Below are positions 1 through 9,299 of a DNA stretch of 64,000 nucleotides, piece after piece. Source of the DNA: Bowmanella yangjiangensis. GTDB taxonomy: Bacteria; Pseudomonadota; Gammaproteobacteria; Enterobacterales; Alteromonadaceae. Below the pieces are notes generated by a model, which worked only from the letters and a program-made list of their open reading frames with translations, was not told the origin of the DNA and did no database searches. How positions within the stretch are numbered: the stretch's first letter is position 1; the number at the start of each line of letters is the position of its first letter. The position numbers and the translations under genes were made by a program. The stretch is taken from positions 60,953-124,952 of the forward strand of contig NZ_JAFKCS010000011.1 of NCBI RefSeq assembly GCF_017255015.1, written 5' to 3'.

Positions 1-1829
1 TCCATACCAACACTGGCTGTATAAGAGGTCCCCACAGCATAAACAGGCACAGCATCTTCTTTGGCAATTTGGCTCATCAAACTATGCAGTTCATCGGGTT
101 TTGCACCGCCCTGCCAGCCAACCGACATCACAATACTGCCACGGCCCAAGGTCACTTTCCCTTTATCAGAATTTGTGGTGAAAGGCTCAGTGGTTACGCG
201 CGGACGATAGCCAGCCTTAAGCAAACGGTACAAGGCACGCGGTGCATAGTAGTGGCTCCAGTCAAAGGCATAAGCCACATCGGCTTTAGCCGGTGCGTTC
301 TGGCTGGGGAAAGCTGGCAACACGCTGTCACCGGCCTTGTAGGAACGACTGCTTAGTGCCGCATACTGCACACCAAAAGCCAATGGTATGGTCCAGCCTG
401 AAACATCATAGAATGTGTTGTTTTCAAAGCTGGTGATACGCTCAAACATGCCTTTGATCATCCGGTAGGTAGGTTGGTCTGTTTCCACCACAAAGGCATT
501 GCTGGCAGAAAAAAACTGGCCATCTACTTTGACATCACGTGCCAGACGCTTTACTTCAATCTGGTTACGATGCAAAAGTTCCAGGAAGTGGAAGGCCCGC
601 GCTTCATCACCAGGCACAGAGAATACATAGGCTTTAGTTTTATCATCCTGTGCCAATGCTTTGGTGGCATCGGCAAACTTTCGCTGGAAACTCAGCAATG
701 ACTCACGTTTTGCCGCCGCACTATCCAGCAATGAAATACCGACGCGATACTGGGTACGGATGTTGTCTCTGAATGACAACAAACCACGCGGGGTATCCAG
801 TAAACCTGACGTGCTGGATTGCTCAAACAGGATGCCTAAACTACCGTACAAATGTGGATAGGTGGCACCTTTGCCTATATAGAAGTTGTCGTACGACTCT
901 TCATTGAAGTACAAGCGAGCTTCGCTATCCATGAAATCACGGGGTCCTTGCACCACATCGCTGAGTAGCGCCATGGCATCCTGACCGATCAAAGGAAAGA
1001 CCCTATCAGGGGCTCCAGGGTGGAAATAATAAGACTTATGCGAATGCATTTCGTGGAAGTCAGCCACCATATTGGGGCGCCACTGATGGAATTTAGCGAC
1101 CCAACCTACCGGCTCAGGATGCTGCTGTAGCATCCACTGACGGTTCAAATCAAACCAATAGTGATTAGTACGTCCTGATGGCCAAGGCTCGCCATGTAAG
1201 GCATTCACGCCGTCTGTTACCGGCACTTCTGAACCAAAGGTCCAGTTCCACGCGGATTCACGGCTGTTGCCATCCGGGTTAAAGCTGGCCGTAAGCAGGA
1301 TCACGCTGTCTTTTAGAATCCGTTCTATCTGTGCACCACTGGCGGCGGCCAGATGATAGGCCACCGGCATAGCTGAATCAGTTGAGCTAACCTCTCCCCC
1401 ATGCACGCCATAATTGACCCAGCTTACCACTGGCATGTCCTGACTGATGGCCTGCTTGCTACCGGCCTTCTGCAAAGCCAGGTGAGCACTGCGGATCTGT
1501 TCAAGACGCGCCAGATTTTCAGGGCTACTGATAGTTAGCGTCACAATTGGGCGTTTTTCATGGCTGTGGGCAATGACCTCGTACTGAATACGATCTGATT
1601 TTTCAGCCAACAGCTTGAGATAAGCCACCATTAAGTCATTGCGGGCCATCCTTTCACCCAGTGGGTGGCCCAGAAACGCTTCCGGTGTAGGAATATCAGG
1701 ATTAAATCCAATATCCTGCGGATAAAAGGCTTGTGTGTCCCGGACGTCTGCCTGTACTGACAGACAAAATACCGAGCCAGCCACTATCAAGCCCACTTTC
1801 AGGGTATGGGGAAGGGTTCTCATCAACAT
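1..1829 (-). CDS. M14-family zinc carboxypeptidase, secreted (3' end cut by window)
   Basis: This is the first 609 codons of a minus-strand gene whose stop lies left of the window. It begins with a hydrophobic signal peptide ending near VQA. The M14 zinc site is visible: H143-G-G-E146 in a GVHGGE context, a second zinc histidine at H259 or H262 in DFHEMHSH, and a probable catalytic glutamate E336 in LFEQSS. The family removes C-terminal residues from peptides, so a periplasmic or surface peptidase is expected. It starts 21 nt after the D-aminoacylase-like gene and probably shares its transcript with it and the TonB receptor further upstream. The ATG at 1829 is chosen; an in-frame ATG at 1823 is an alternative. 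The exact substrate cannot be told. Confidence 0.85.
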   Translation of the reverse strand, partial: MLMRTLPHTLKVGLIVAGSVFCLSVQADVRDTQAFYPQDIGFNPDIPTPEAFLGHPLGERMARNDLMVAYLKLLAEKSDRIQYEVIAHSHEKRPIVTLTISSPENLARLEQIRSAHLALQKAGSKQAISQDMPVVSWVNYGVHGGEVSSTDSAMPVAYHLAAASGAQIERILKDSVILLTASFNPDGNSRESAWNWTFGSEVPVTDGVNALHGEPWPSGRTNHYWFDLNRQWMLQQHPEPVGWVAKFHQWRPNMVADFHEMHSHKSYYFHPGAPDRVFPLIGQDAMALLSDVVQGPRDFMDSEARLYFNEESYDNFYIGKGATYPHLYGSLGILFEQSSTSGLLDTPRGLLSFRDNIRTQYRVGISLLDSAAAKRESLLSFQRKFADATKALAQDDKTKAYVFSVPGDEARAFHFLELLHRNQIEVKRLARDVKVDGQFFSASNAFVVETDQPTYRMIKGMFERITSFENNTFYDVSGWTIPLAFGVQYAALSSRSYKAGDSVLPAFPSQNAPAKADVAYAFDWSHYYAPRALYRLLKAGYRPRVTTEPFTTNSDKGKVTLGRGSIVMSVGWQGGAKPDELHSLMSQIAKEDAVPVYAVGTSYTASVGM

Positions 1830-1850
1830 GTGTTTGTAGCTCAACTTCTA

Positions 1851-3428
1851 TTATGGTTTTTTACGTAGGGCCTGGCCGGCAAGCTCACCGGTCAGTTTTC
1901 CTTCTTCGATGGCGGCGACGCCGTTAACAAACAGCCATTGCACGCCTTCGCTCAACACCTCTGGATGCATATAGTCAGCGCGCGGCGCATACTTAGCTGC
2001 ATCAAATAACACTAGGTCTGCGGCATAACCTGCTTGTAGCTTACCGCGGTTATCCAGGCCAAAAATGTCAGCGGTCTTACTGCTGCTGCGCAGAACAAAC
2101 TCACCCAGTGTCAGTAGCGGTTTGTTCTGAACAAAATCCTGATACTTTTTAGGGAAAGACGCATACTTGCGCGGATGCCCAGGGCTACCGTCGGAAGATG
2201 TCACCACCCAATCCTGCTGAACCAAAGCTTCGATATCCTGCTCAGACATATTAAAGCTTGCCACTCTGGCATTGCCTGCCAAGATGATTTGCAATGCCGC
2301 CTCAATAGGATCAACGCCTCTTTCGGTTGCCACTTGTGCCAAGGTTTTACCCCGTAACTCACCGGATGTAGGGTCACTAATCAGTAAGGAATCTGCCCCT
2401 CCCCGGCGACGCAAGTTGTCTTGCATCTCTACCTTGATTCCGGGCAATTGCGCGGGATCCTTCAGCCTTGCGTGGTACTCTTCTTCGGTTCCCGCCAATG
2501 CCCAGCGTGGCATCAGTGCACCGGCAACGCTGGTACCAGAGGCCTTCCAGGGATATTGATCCGCCGTCACATGCAAACCTTTAGCATGGGCATCGTCCAC
2601 CATCTTAATAATGGTCTGACTTTCCCCCCATACATCCACCCCTAATGCCTTTAGATGCGCCAGATGCACAGGAATCTCTGCGTCCCGGGCAATATCCAAG
2701 ACTTCCTGTACCGCCGCTATCAGGCCAATATGGTAGCTGCTTTCGTCACGAATGTGGCTGTCGTACACCCCGCCAAACTGGGCAGCCACCTTAGCCAGCG
2801 CCACCACTTCGGCCGTATCAGCGTAATTACCTGGTACATAGTAGAGCCCTGTTGAAAGACCCAATGCGCCTTCATGCATGGCTTTTTCAACCAAGGCCTT
2901 CATTTGTTCAAGCTCTGCAGCACTGGCTTTACGGTTCTCCCGGCCCATGACTTCTGTGCGCACAGCACCATGTCCCACATACAAGGCCACATTGCTGCCA
3001 ATACCTTGTTTTTCGTACAAATCAAAAGTGGCACCGACTTCAACATCACCGCCACCATCGTTACCACAAAATACCGTTGTCACGCCCTGGGTCAGATAGT
3101 TGGCATTGAGGTTAGGTTGACCTTTGTCAAAGTCATTACAGGCATGGGTGTGAGGGTCGATAAACCCTGGTGCTACGACCAAATTATTGGCATCAATATG
3201 CTTTGCCACGCGCAGATTTTTGGGGGCTTCGGGCAGTACATCGACAATCTTGCCGTCTTTAACCAGGATCACACCCGCCATGGGCTGAGTTCCATTACCG
3301 GTATAAATGTGTTGGCTGCTTATTAGATAATCAGCACTTTGTTCGGGGCTACCGGAACACCCGGCTAACAAGCCGGCAGCCAGCAACGCACCCATTAACG
3401 GACTTAAACGTGAAAAATCATTGCTCAT
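1851..3428 (-). CDS. N-acyl-D-amino-acid deacylase-like amidohydrolase, lipoprotein
   Basis: A 525-residue amidohydrolase. Residues 1-24 are a lipoprotein signal with lipobox LLAGC (C24), so the enzyme is membrane-anchored. Metal ligands expected of D-aminoacylases are visible: H93-T-H95 in GFIDPHTH, C121, H225 in YDSHIRDES, H255 in HLAHLK and D413 in SSDGSPGHP. Their spacing follows that of the characterised Alcaligenes D-aminoacylase as I remember it. The family hydrolyses N-acylated D-amino acids or D-residue dipeptides. A clear AGGAG lies ahead of the ATG. It sits between a TonB receptor and an M14 peptidase, consistent with degrading imported peptides containing D-residues. A dihydropyrimidinase-like or isoaspartyl activity cannot be excluded. 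Confidence 0.85.
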   Translation of the reverse strand: MSNDFSRLSPLMGALLAAGLLAGCSGSPEQSADYLISSQHIYTGNGTQPMAGVILVKDGKIVDVLPEAPKNLRVAKHIDANNLVVAPGFIDPHTHACNDFDKGQPNLNANYLTQGVTTVFCGNDGGGDVEVGATFDLYEKQGIGSNVALYVGHGAVRTEVMGRENRKASAAELEQMKALVEKAMHEGALGLSTGLYYVPGNYADTAEVVALAKVAAQFGGVYDSHIRDESSYHIGLIAAVQEVLDIARDAEIPVHLAHLKALGVDVWGESQTIIKMVDDAHAKGLHVTADQYPWKASGTSVAGALMPRWALAGTEEEYHARLKDPAQLPGIKVEMQDNLRRRGGADSLLISDPTSGELRGKTLAQVATERGVDPIEAALQIILAGNARVASFNMSEQDIEALVQQDWVVTSSDGSPGHPRKYASFPKKYQDFVQNKPLLTLGEFVLRSSSKTADIFGLDNRGKLQAGYAADLVLFDAAKYAPRADYMHPEVLSEGVQWLFVNGVAAIEEGKLTGELAGQALRKKP

Positions 3429-3448
3429 TGGCTTACTCCTGAAAAAAC

Positions 3449-3473
3449 AAAGGGCGATAACTCGCCCTTTTTT
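3449..3473 (-). terminator. Intercistronic terminator after the TonB receptor gene
   Basis: A perfect 9-bp stem (AAAGGGCGA / TCGCCCTTT) with a four-base loop is followed on the minus strand by TTTGTTTTTT. It lies between the receptor stop and the deacylase start, only about 21 nt before the latter. It should lower expression of the two downstream enzymes relative to the receptor if they share a promoter. Confidence 0.75.
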
Positions 3474-3490
3474 AAGATAATTCGCTCAAC

Positions 3491-6400
3491 TTAGAAGAAG
3501 TTGGCTTGCAGTGATACGTAGAAGTATCGACCTTCTGAACTGTGTAAGCTGGCATCATAACCATAAGTCTCGTCAGCCAAAGGTGGCTCACGATCAAACA
3601 GGTTACGCACACCTACGCGCAGACGCATGCCATCCATCGCGCCTTCATCGAAGCTGTACTGACCGTACAGGCTCACGGTATTCCAGGAAGATACATGCCA
3701 GAAATCACCGGTCTCATCATGCACAGCACTGGTGTCGTAATAGTCACCGACATACTTGGCATGCAAACCTGCACCCCAGTTGTCGTAACGCCAGGTCACA
3801 GTACCAGACGCCTGCCACTCAGGACGACCATCCATTTGAATCATGTCACCGACATCATCCAGAGTGATGCCCAGTGCTGCCAGCTTGGCAGACTCTTCAT
3901 CAATGCTCTGGTAGGACTTCAGCAACTTGGCACCGTTAAGTTTAAAGTCAAAGTCGCCGAAAGACGTACGATTCAGTTTGTAGTAAATACCCAGATCCAA
4001 ACCTTCGGTAGTACGAGAGTCGAGGTTTTCAAACAAACCATAGATGTCCATCATATCGCCCACAGCTTCCAGGCCAGAACCTGCGAAGAAAGCAATATCA
4101 TCAGCAGTTGGCGCTGAACGAATGACGTTTGGATTGCTGGAGCCATTCATACGATACAGGTAATCCAAGTCGGCGATGTTCTGGAAAGAACGAATACCAA
4201 CCAAGTCTTCCTGTTCAATACGCCAGAAATCAGCGGTCAGGGTCAGGTTGTCAACAAATGCCGGGGTATACACCATACCAAAACCGTAGTTGTAATCCTT
4301 CTCTGGTTTCAGATTAGGGTTGCCTAAACGGATGTTCTCGATACTGTCGGTGCCGCTACAAGCACTCAAGTTAGCAATATCGCCCTTGTTAACACTGGCC
4401 TGACAACGGTAGTAGTCAATAGGATAGTTAACACGGTTGGTACGGGCTGTATGCAGCTGTTCCAGGTTAGGTGCGCGGAAACCTTCTGCATAAGATGCAC
4501 GAATTTGTACACTTTGCGCCGGGTACCATGACAACACTGCCTTGGGCTTAAATACACTGCCAACATCATTGTAACGCTCGTAACGACCAGCCAGCTGGAA
4601 GTCCAGTTTTTCAACCAATGGAATATCCATCTCAGGGCTGATTAACGGACCGGCTAATTCAACGAAAGCTGAGAATACGTTACGTGAACCATCTGCATCT
4701 GGCTGGCCACTTGAACCCATTACGTCGGTTTCATACACAGTACCCGTTACCGCATCAGTATACACAGTGGTACCGTCCAAACGATCATCATAGTCGTTTT
4801 CAAAACTCTCATAACGCCACTCGGTACCAAAGGCAACACCGACATTACCAGCAGGCAGACTGAACAAGTTGGGGTTAGACAGTTTGTAGTCAACCAAGGC
4901 CAATTCGGTTTCACCGACACGGCTGATATTAACCAGGAAAGGCTCCATGCTGGCCTGACTGTTACAGGTTGCGCCACAGAAAGGGTTGTATGCGCTGGCG
5001 TCAGTGCGGTTCACTGCTTGTTGGAACTTAGTCAGACTGGTTCGGTTGTAAGTGGTATCGTCGGTCTTGGCCGCAGAGTAAAGTACCGCGCTGTCCCAAT
5101 CCCAGTTACCAAAGTTACCACGCGCACCGGCTAAACCTCTGTAAGTGGTGTTAACCACATTAATTTGACGTACGCCAGCATCTACTACGCGGTAAGAGTC
5201 GATAGTGATATCCAAACCTTCGGCGGGGATATCGTAACCTGCTACACGGTTTATCCCAGAGCCCAGCGGGTTCCAATGAGCGTCTTTGGAAATAGTAACA
5301 GGCGCAGATGTCAGAGTAGCCGTTTCACCACGCTGTGAATTCGACTCAGCCCAGTAGTAGCTCAGCTCACCATAAAGTTCTGTGCCACTTTCCATTTCAT
5401 GATTGATGAACAAGAAAGCATTGGCACGCTCGGTTTCCGGCAGCAAAGTACGGCTACCATTAGTATTGAAATATTGGTCCGAGCTTACTGAACCACTGTC
5501 GATACACAGACCGTTGGCCAACACGCACTGTTGATTAAAATCTGAGCCATCTACAGGTTCAATGTGAAACTGACCCGCAGCTGTCGTTAGACCAGCTACC
5601 CGCTGGCTAGCTACAAAGCGGCCCCAAGGCGTTGTACTTGAGGTATTACGGAAGTTAGTGTCACCTTCCCAATCGGTACCTTCCAGGAAAGGACGCAGGT
5701 CAGAGTCAGCCGAATATGGCAACTCAGACGCCATCACTTCGCTGGCTTTGTAATAGTTCATGGACAAGGTCAGATTGGTTGCCTGGTCATTCAGGAACCA
5801 ACCACCCAACATATTCATATTCAGTTTGGAACGACTGATGTTCTCTGCATCGCCGTATTGGACGTCAAAACGATAGCCGTCAAAGTCGCTACGCATTTCG
5901 CTGTTTACTACACCTGCAACGGCATCAGAACCGTAGATTGCCGCAGCACCGTCATGCAGCACTTCAACCCGACGAATGCCCATTACAGGGATAGCATTCA
6001 TGTTAACTGTGGTTACAGGTACAGAGTTTTCAGTCTGCGAGCCTGGGTGTTGAACCAGACGACGACCATTTAGTAATACCAGAGTATTACCGGTACCGAT
6101 ACTGCGCAGGTTGATAGAAGCTACGTCACCACGAGACGCATAGACGCCGCTGACCACATCGTTACCATTGAAGTTAACGTTGCCGTTAGAAGGAATCGCA
6201 GCAAACAAATCCGCACCCGAGGTGGCGGCAATAGCATCAATATCTTTCTGATCCATTAGTGAAACAGGTAATGCACCCGTTACGTTCAGGCCTTTGATGC
6301 TTGAACCTACCACTATTACCTTTTCTAAATCCTGCTCTTGCTCTTTTTGCAGCTTAGCAGCAGTACTCTCCGTGTTCTGAACTTGTGCGCCAGCGACTTC

Positions 6401-6514
6401 AGTGCGTTCTACACCAGTAGTCTGCTGAGCGACTGCCGCGCTACTCCCTAGCGCGGTAAGAATACACAGAGCCAATGGGCTCAGGTTACACTTGTTGCTG
6501 TTGGATGTTTTCAT
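3491..6514 (-). CDS. TonB-dependent receptor (peptide locus)
   Basis: A 1007-residue outer-membrane receptor. A signal peptide ends near AVAQQ and is followed by a short acidic stretch and a TonB-box-like EKVIVVGSS. A plug domain comes next (RSIGTGNTLVLLNGRRL, then RRVEVLHDGAAAIYGSDAVAGVVN), then a long beta-barrel ending in the aromatic terminus NFF. These proteins import large substrates using TonB energy. The start at 6514 is preferred over an upstream in-frame codon at 6640 because GGGGA precedes it and the protein then opens with the signal peptide. The neighbours (D-aminoacylase, M14 peptidase, divergent LysR) suggest peptides as substrate; this is inference. Confidence 0.93.
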   Translation of the reverse strand: MKTSNSNKCNLSPLALCILTALGSSAAVAQQTTGVERTEVAGAQVQNTESTAAKLQKEQEQDLEKVIVVGSSIKGLNVTGALPVSLMDQKDIDAIAATSGADLFAAIPSNGNVNFNGNDVVSGVYASRGDVASINLRSIGTGNTLVLLNGRRLVQHPGSQTENSVPVTTVNMNAIPVMGIRRVEVLHDGAAAIYGSDAVAGVVNSEMRSDFDGYRFDVQYGDAENISRSKLNMNMLGGWFLNDQATNLTLSMNYYKASEVMASELPYSADSDLRPFLEGTDWEGDTNFRNTSSTTPWGRFVASQRVAGLTTAAGQFHIEPVDGSDFNQQCVLANGLCIDSGSVSSDQYFNTNGSRTLLPETERANAFLFINHEMESGTELYGELSYYWAESNSQRGETATLTSAPVTISKDAHWNPLGSGINRVAGYDIPAEGLDITIDSYRVVDAGVRQINVVNTTYRGLAGARGNFGNWDWDSAVLYSAAKTDDTTYNRTSLTKFQQAVNRTDASAYNPFCGATCNSQASMEPFLVNISRVGETELALVDYKLSNPNLFSLPAGNVGVAFGTEWRYESFENDYDDRLDGTTVYTDAVTGTVYETDVMGSSGQPDADGSRNVFSAFVELAGPLISPEMDIPLVEKLDFQLAGRYERYNDVGSVFKPKAVLSWYPAQSVQIRASYAEGFRAPNLEQLHTARTNRVNYPIDYYRCQASVNKGDIANLSACSGTDSIENIRLGNPNLKPEKDYNYGFGMVYTPAFVDNLTLTADFWRIEQEDLVGIRSFQNIADLDYLYRMNGSSNPNVIRSAPTADDIAFFAGSGLEAVGDMMDIYGLFENLDSRTTEGLDLGIYYKLNRTSFGDFDFKLNGAKLLKSYQSIDEESAKLAALGITLDDVGDMIQMDGRPEWQASGTVTWRYDNWGAGLHAKYVGDYYDTSAVHDETGDFWHVSSWNTVSLYGQYSFDEGAMDGMRLRVGVRNLFDREPPLADETYGYDASLHSSEGRYFYVSLQANFF

Positions 6515-6620
6515 GACTATCCCCATTTGAGTTTGGCCCCCACTATCGGACCTTATTGTTGTGGTGCTTACACAATCCTGAATATATTGTCTAAGTGCAA
6601 TTAAAAGAAAATCGACACCC

Positions 6621-6637
6621 CATAACCTGGAGTTATG
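6621..6637. promoter_or_regulatory. Candidate LysR operator, receptor side
   Basis: CATAACCTGGAGTTATG is an interrupted palindrome (CATAAC / GTTATG, five-base spacer). Its 15-bp core has the T-N11-A form typical of LysR-type regulator boxes. It lies about 107 nt upstream of the receptor start and 145 bp centre-to-centre from the matching site at 6766-6782. Confidence 0.6.
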
Positions 6638-6765
6638 CAAACTTGGCGTGGTGCCGGACTATGCCACAGCTTAAGTAAACCAGCCACTTGACGCGCTAAA
6701 GTGACAACTAATCAAGTTAAATGCACATCAATATATGCAGAAATACGGGTAGTATTTGCAAACCC

Positions 6766-6782
6766 CATAACCCTGGTTTATG
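6766..6782. promoter_or_regulatory. Candidate LysR operator, regulator side
   Basis: CATAACCCTGGTTTATG is the second copy of the CATAA-N7-TTATG pattern and again contains a T-N11-A core. The palindrome extends outward to CCCCATAA (6763-6770) and TTATGGGG (6778-6785). It lies about 95 nt upstream of the LysR start. Both copies also share the flanking CCCC and an internal CCTGG, so they look like sites for the same protein. Confidence 0.6.
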
Positions 6783-6876
6783 GGGCTAGGTAGTTTCGTT
6801 ACAGTATGTCGCTGGAAGTTAGTGGTAGCCTGCCACCTCTTGCGGTGACCGGGTTTTCTTTTCGAGGGTATTAAGC

Positions 6877-7758
6877 ATGCGGCTACGACATATAGAAGTA
6901 TTTCACTCGGTATACACCACCGGCTCCATTACGGGTGCCGCCAAGCTGCTATTTGTCTCACAACCTTCCGTTAGTAAAGTGTTGGCCCATGCAGAGATGC
7001 AGCTGGGTTTTCAGCTGTTCCATCGTAACAAAGGACAACTAATCCCCACCCCTGAAGCAGACATGCTGTTTAGCGAAGTGGATAAAACCTACCGGCAGCT
7101 ACGCTCTATTCGCAAGATGTCGGAAAATATCAAACGTAACGACTTCGGACAAATTAACTTGTCATTCACGCCAGCACTGGGCTTTGAAGTAGTACCGAAG
7201 GCATTAGCTAAGTTTCGAGAAGAGCACCCTAATATTCGCTTTGATCTGGAAACCACCCACAACGATCAGGCTCTGCAAGCCCTGACCGAACACCGCTGCG
7301 ACCTGGCGCTTCTCTACTCTTCTCCGCCCATGCCTGGTGTCACCAAAATAGAATGTGGTGAAGGGGAAATCGTTATCCTGTACCCCAAAGCGCAATTTCC
7401 TGATGAGCCTAAAGTGCTGAGCCCCGAACAACTGGCTAAAACAGAGTTAATCGGCATCTGGGATAGCGGCCCACTGGGTGAACTGGCGTATGACCGTCTA
7501 ACCAATGACGGTGTACAAGTACAAAGCAATCTCCAGGTCACATCCTACTATGTTGCCGCACGCATGGTGGCGCAGGGACTGGGCTGCTGTACCATAGACA
7601 AGTTTACCGCGCTGGGTAATTTATCAGATAAAGTCGGTATGGCATCCTTTGCCCCGCCTCTGACTTTTAAGATCAATGGCCTGTACCTGGATAATCGTCC
7701 ACTGTCCAAGGTAAGTGAAGCATTTTTGAAATACCTCAAATCGGAAATTTCCGCTTAA
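6877..7758 (+). CDS. LysR-family transcriptional regulator of the peptide locus
   Basis: A 293-residue LysR protein. The N-terminal winged helix-turn-helix (about residues 1-60) shows the family pattern GSITGAAKLLFVSQPSVSKVLAHAE, followed by a linker helix and a periplasmic-binding-like effector domain. GAGGG precedes the ATG. It is transcribed divergently from the TonB receptor, the classical arrangement for a LysR gene and its target, and the shared intergenic region carries two T-N11-A boxes. The effector is unknown; a D-amino acid or a peptide would fit the neighbouring enzymes. It is followed by an intrinsic terminator. Confidence 0.9.
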   Translation: MRLRHIEVFHSVYTTGSITGAAKLLFVSQPSVSKVLAHAEMQLGFQLFHRNKGQLIPTPEADMLFSEVDKTYRQLRSIRKMSENIKRNDFGQINLSFTPALGFEVVPKALAKFREEHPNIRFDLETTHNDQALQALTEHRCDLALLYSSPPMPGVTKIECGEGEIVILYPKAQFPDEPKVLSPEQLAKTELIGIWDSGPLGELAYDRLTNDGVQVQSNLQVTSYYVAARMVAQGLGCCTIDKFTALGNLSDKVGMASFAPPLTFKINGLYLDNRPLSKVSEAFLKYLKSEISA

Positions 7759-7765
7759 GACGCAT

Positions 7766-7792
7766 AAGGCCGGCATGCATTGTCGGCCTTTT
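7766..7792 (+). terminator. Terminator after the LysR gene
   Basis: The stem AAGGCCG / CGGCCTT with an 11-base loop is followed by a short T run. It lies 7 nt after the LysR stop. It also covers the most upstream possible TTG start of the helicase gene, which argues that translation of the helicase begins further downstream. Confidence 0.7.
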
Positions 7793-7851
7793 CTGGCTCA
7801 TCGCTGAGCAACAGCGTATACTTGCGGCAAATTTGCCACCGGATCATATCA

Positions 7852-9240
7852 TTGCTTTTTTCCGACCTGCCCCTTGATCACAGATTACAAAACGCGCTGC
7901 AACTGAAAGGTTTTAACCAGGCCACTGAAATCCAGGCTAAGGCTGTGCCCCACGCGCTGCTCGGCAAAGACCTGATCGTGTCATCCAAGACCGGCTCGGG
8001 AAAAACGCTGGCCTATCTGGTACCCGCGATTCAGCGCGTGCTGAGAACCAAGCCGTTATCGAAAAAAGATCCTCGCGTATTGATCCTGGCGCCTACCCGT
8101 GAACTGGCCAAGCAGGTATTTTTACAACTTCGCGCCCTGTTGGATGGTCCAGGTGCTAATGTCGCCCTGATTCTCGGTGGCGAGAATTTTAACGACCAGG
8201 TTAAAGCGCTAAAGCGCAGTCCGCAGTTTATCGTTGGTACTGCCGGCCGGGTAGCCGATCACCTAACGGATAAATCACTGTTCCTAAATGGTCTTGAACT
8301 TCTGATTCTGGATGAAGCTGACCGTATGCTGGACCTCGGTTTTGCTCCGCAGCTAAAACATATTCATGCCAAGGCCGATCACCGTAAACGTCAGACCATG
8401 ATGTTCTCCGCTACTTTGGATAACGCCGAACTGCATTATCTCACCCAGACGCTGCTTAAAGCCCCACAGCGTATTAGTCTGGGTAGTGCTGGCGAGCAAC
8501 ACGCTGATATAGAGCAGCGTTTTATTCTGGCTGACCATATTGAACATAAAGAAGCATTACTCAAGGCCCTGTTGGAAAAACAGGACTATCGGCAGGCTAT
8601 CTTGTTTACTGCTACCCGCGCTGACACGGAGCGACTGGCAAGCTTGCTCAAGGATTGGGGACTTACCAGCATCGCCCTATCCGGCGAACTTAGTCAGTCC
8701 CAGCGCAGCAATATTATGAATGAATTTGCCCGGGGACATCATCAGATTCTGGTCACCACAGATGTGGCGTCGCGGGGTCTGGATCTGCTTAAAGTTTCAT
8801 TGGTCGTGAACTTTGATATGCCAAAGCTACCAGAAGAGTACGTACACCGTATCGGTCGAACAGGTCGAGCGGGGAATAAAGGCAATGCAGTCTCACTGGT
8901 TGGCCCTAAGGATTGGCAAAGCTTCGTAGCAGTTCGAGCACTGCTGGAGCAAAGTATTGAATTTGAGGTCATAGAAGGTCTGGCCGGTAAATTTAAGGGC
9001 CTTCGCCCTCCCCGTCCGGCCAAACAGAGCAAAGGGCCATCCTCATCAGGTCAGGGAGACAATGTATGGCAACAAGCCAAACCCAAGAAAAAGCGGGTTA
9101 ATACCATGTCTGGTGTTGAGATTGGTGACAAAGTATTAGTTCGAAAAAAGCCTAGGGTTGCGTTTGAAGAAGAACTCGATACTGACCAGGATGAGATCAT
9201 GCACGAACCGCCATTTACGGATGGCGAACCCCAGGATTAA
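7852..9240 (+). CDS. DEAD-box ATP-dependent RNA helicase
   Basis: A protein of about 462 residues with the full DEAD-box motif set in order: Q motif (GFNQATEIQ), motif I (SSKTGSGKT), PTRELA, TAGR, DEAD, SAT, VTTDVASRGLD and HRIGRTGRAG. A basic tail (KKKRVNTMSG, VRKKPR) follows. It unwinds RNA, probably in ribosome assembly or RNA decay. No in-frame ATG occurs before the Q motif. The TTG at 7852 is chosen because it gives the usual family opening MLFSDLPLD, and GGAT lies 7 nt upstream; earlier TTG codons at 7780 or 7821 are possible. It resembles RhlE/SrmB-type helicases, but I cannot assign the subfamily. Confidence 0.9.
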   Translation: MLFSDLPLDHRLQNALQLKGFNQATEIQAKAVPHALLGKDLIVSSKTGSGKTLAYLVPAIQRVLRTKPLSKKDPRVLILAPTRELAKQVFLQLRALLDGPGANVALILGGENFNDQVKALKRSPQFIVGTAGRVADHLTDKSLFLNGLELLILDEADRMLDLGFAPQLKHIHAKADHRKRQTMMFSATLDNAELHYLTQTLLKAPQRISLGSAGEQHADIEQRFILADHIEHKEALLKALLEKQDYRQAILFTATRADTERLASLLKDWGLTSIALSGELSQSQRSNIMNEFARGHHQILVTTDVASRGLDLLKVSLVVNFDMPKLPEEYVHRIGRTGRAGNKGNAVSLVGPKDWQSFVAVRALLEQSIEFEVIEGLAGKFKGLRPPRPAKQSKGPSSSGQGDNVWQQAKPKKKRVNTMSGVEIGDKVLVRKKPRVAFEEELDTDQDEIMHEPPFTDGEPQD

Positions 9241-9299
9241 ATGGCCGTTTACTTAGTCAAGAGACACAGTTGGCCGTTAGTCGGAAAGGAAGTCTGACA

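Noticed and set aside
2874..3326. A 150-codon plus-strand reading frame inside the deacylase gene
   Set aside because: It is antisense to a well-supported gene, has no ribosome site or recognisable domain, and its composition looks like a shadow of the real frame.
6515..6640. N-terminal extension of the first TonB receptor (start at 6640)
   Set aside because: It would place 42 residues before the signal peptide and run through the candidate operator; a GGGGA supports the start at 6514.
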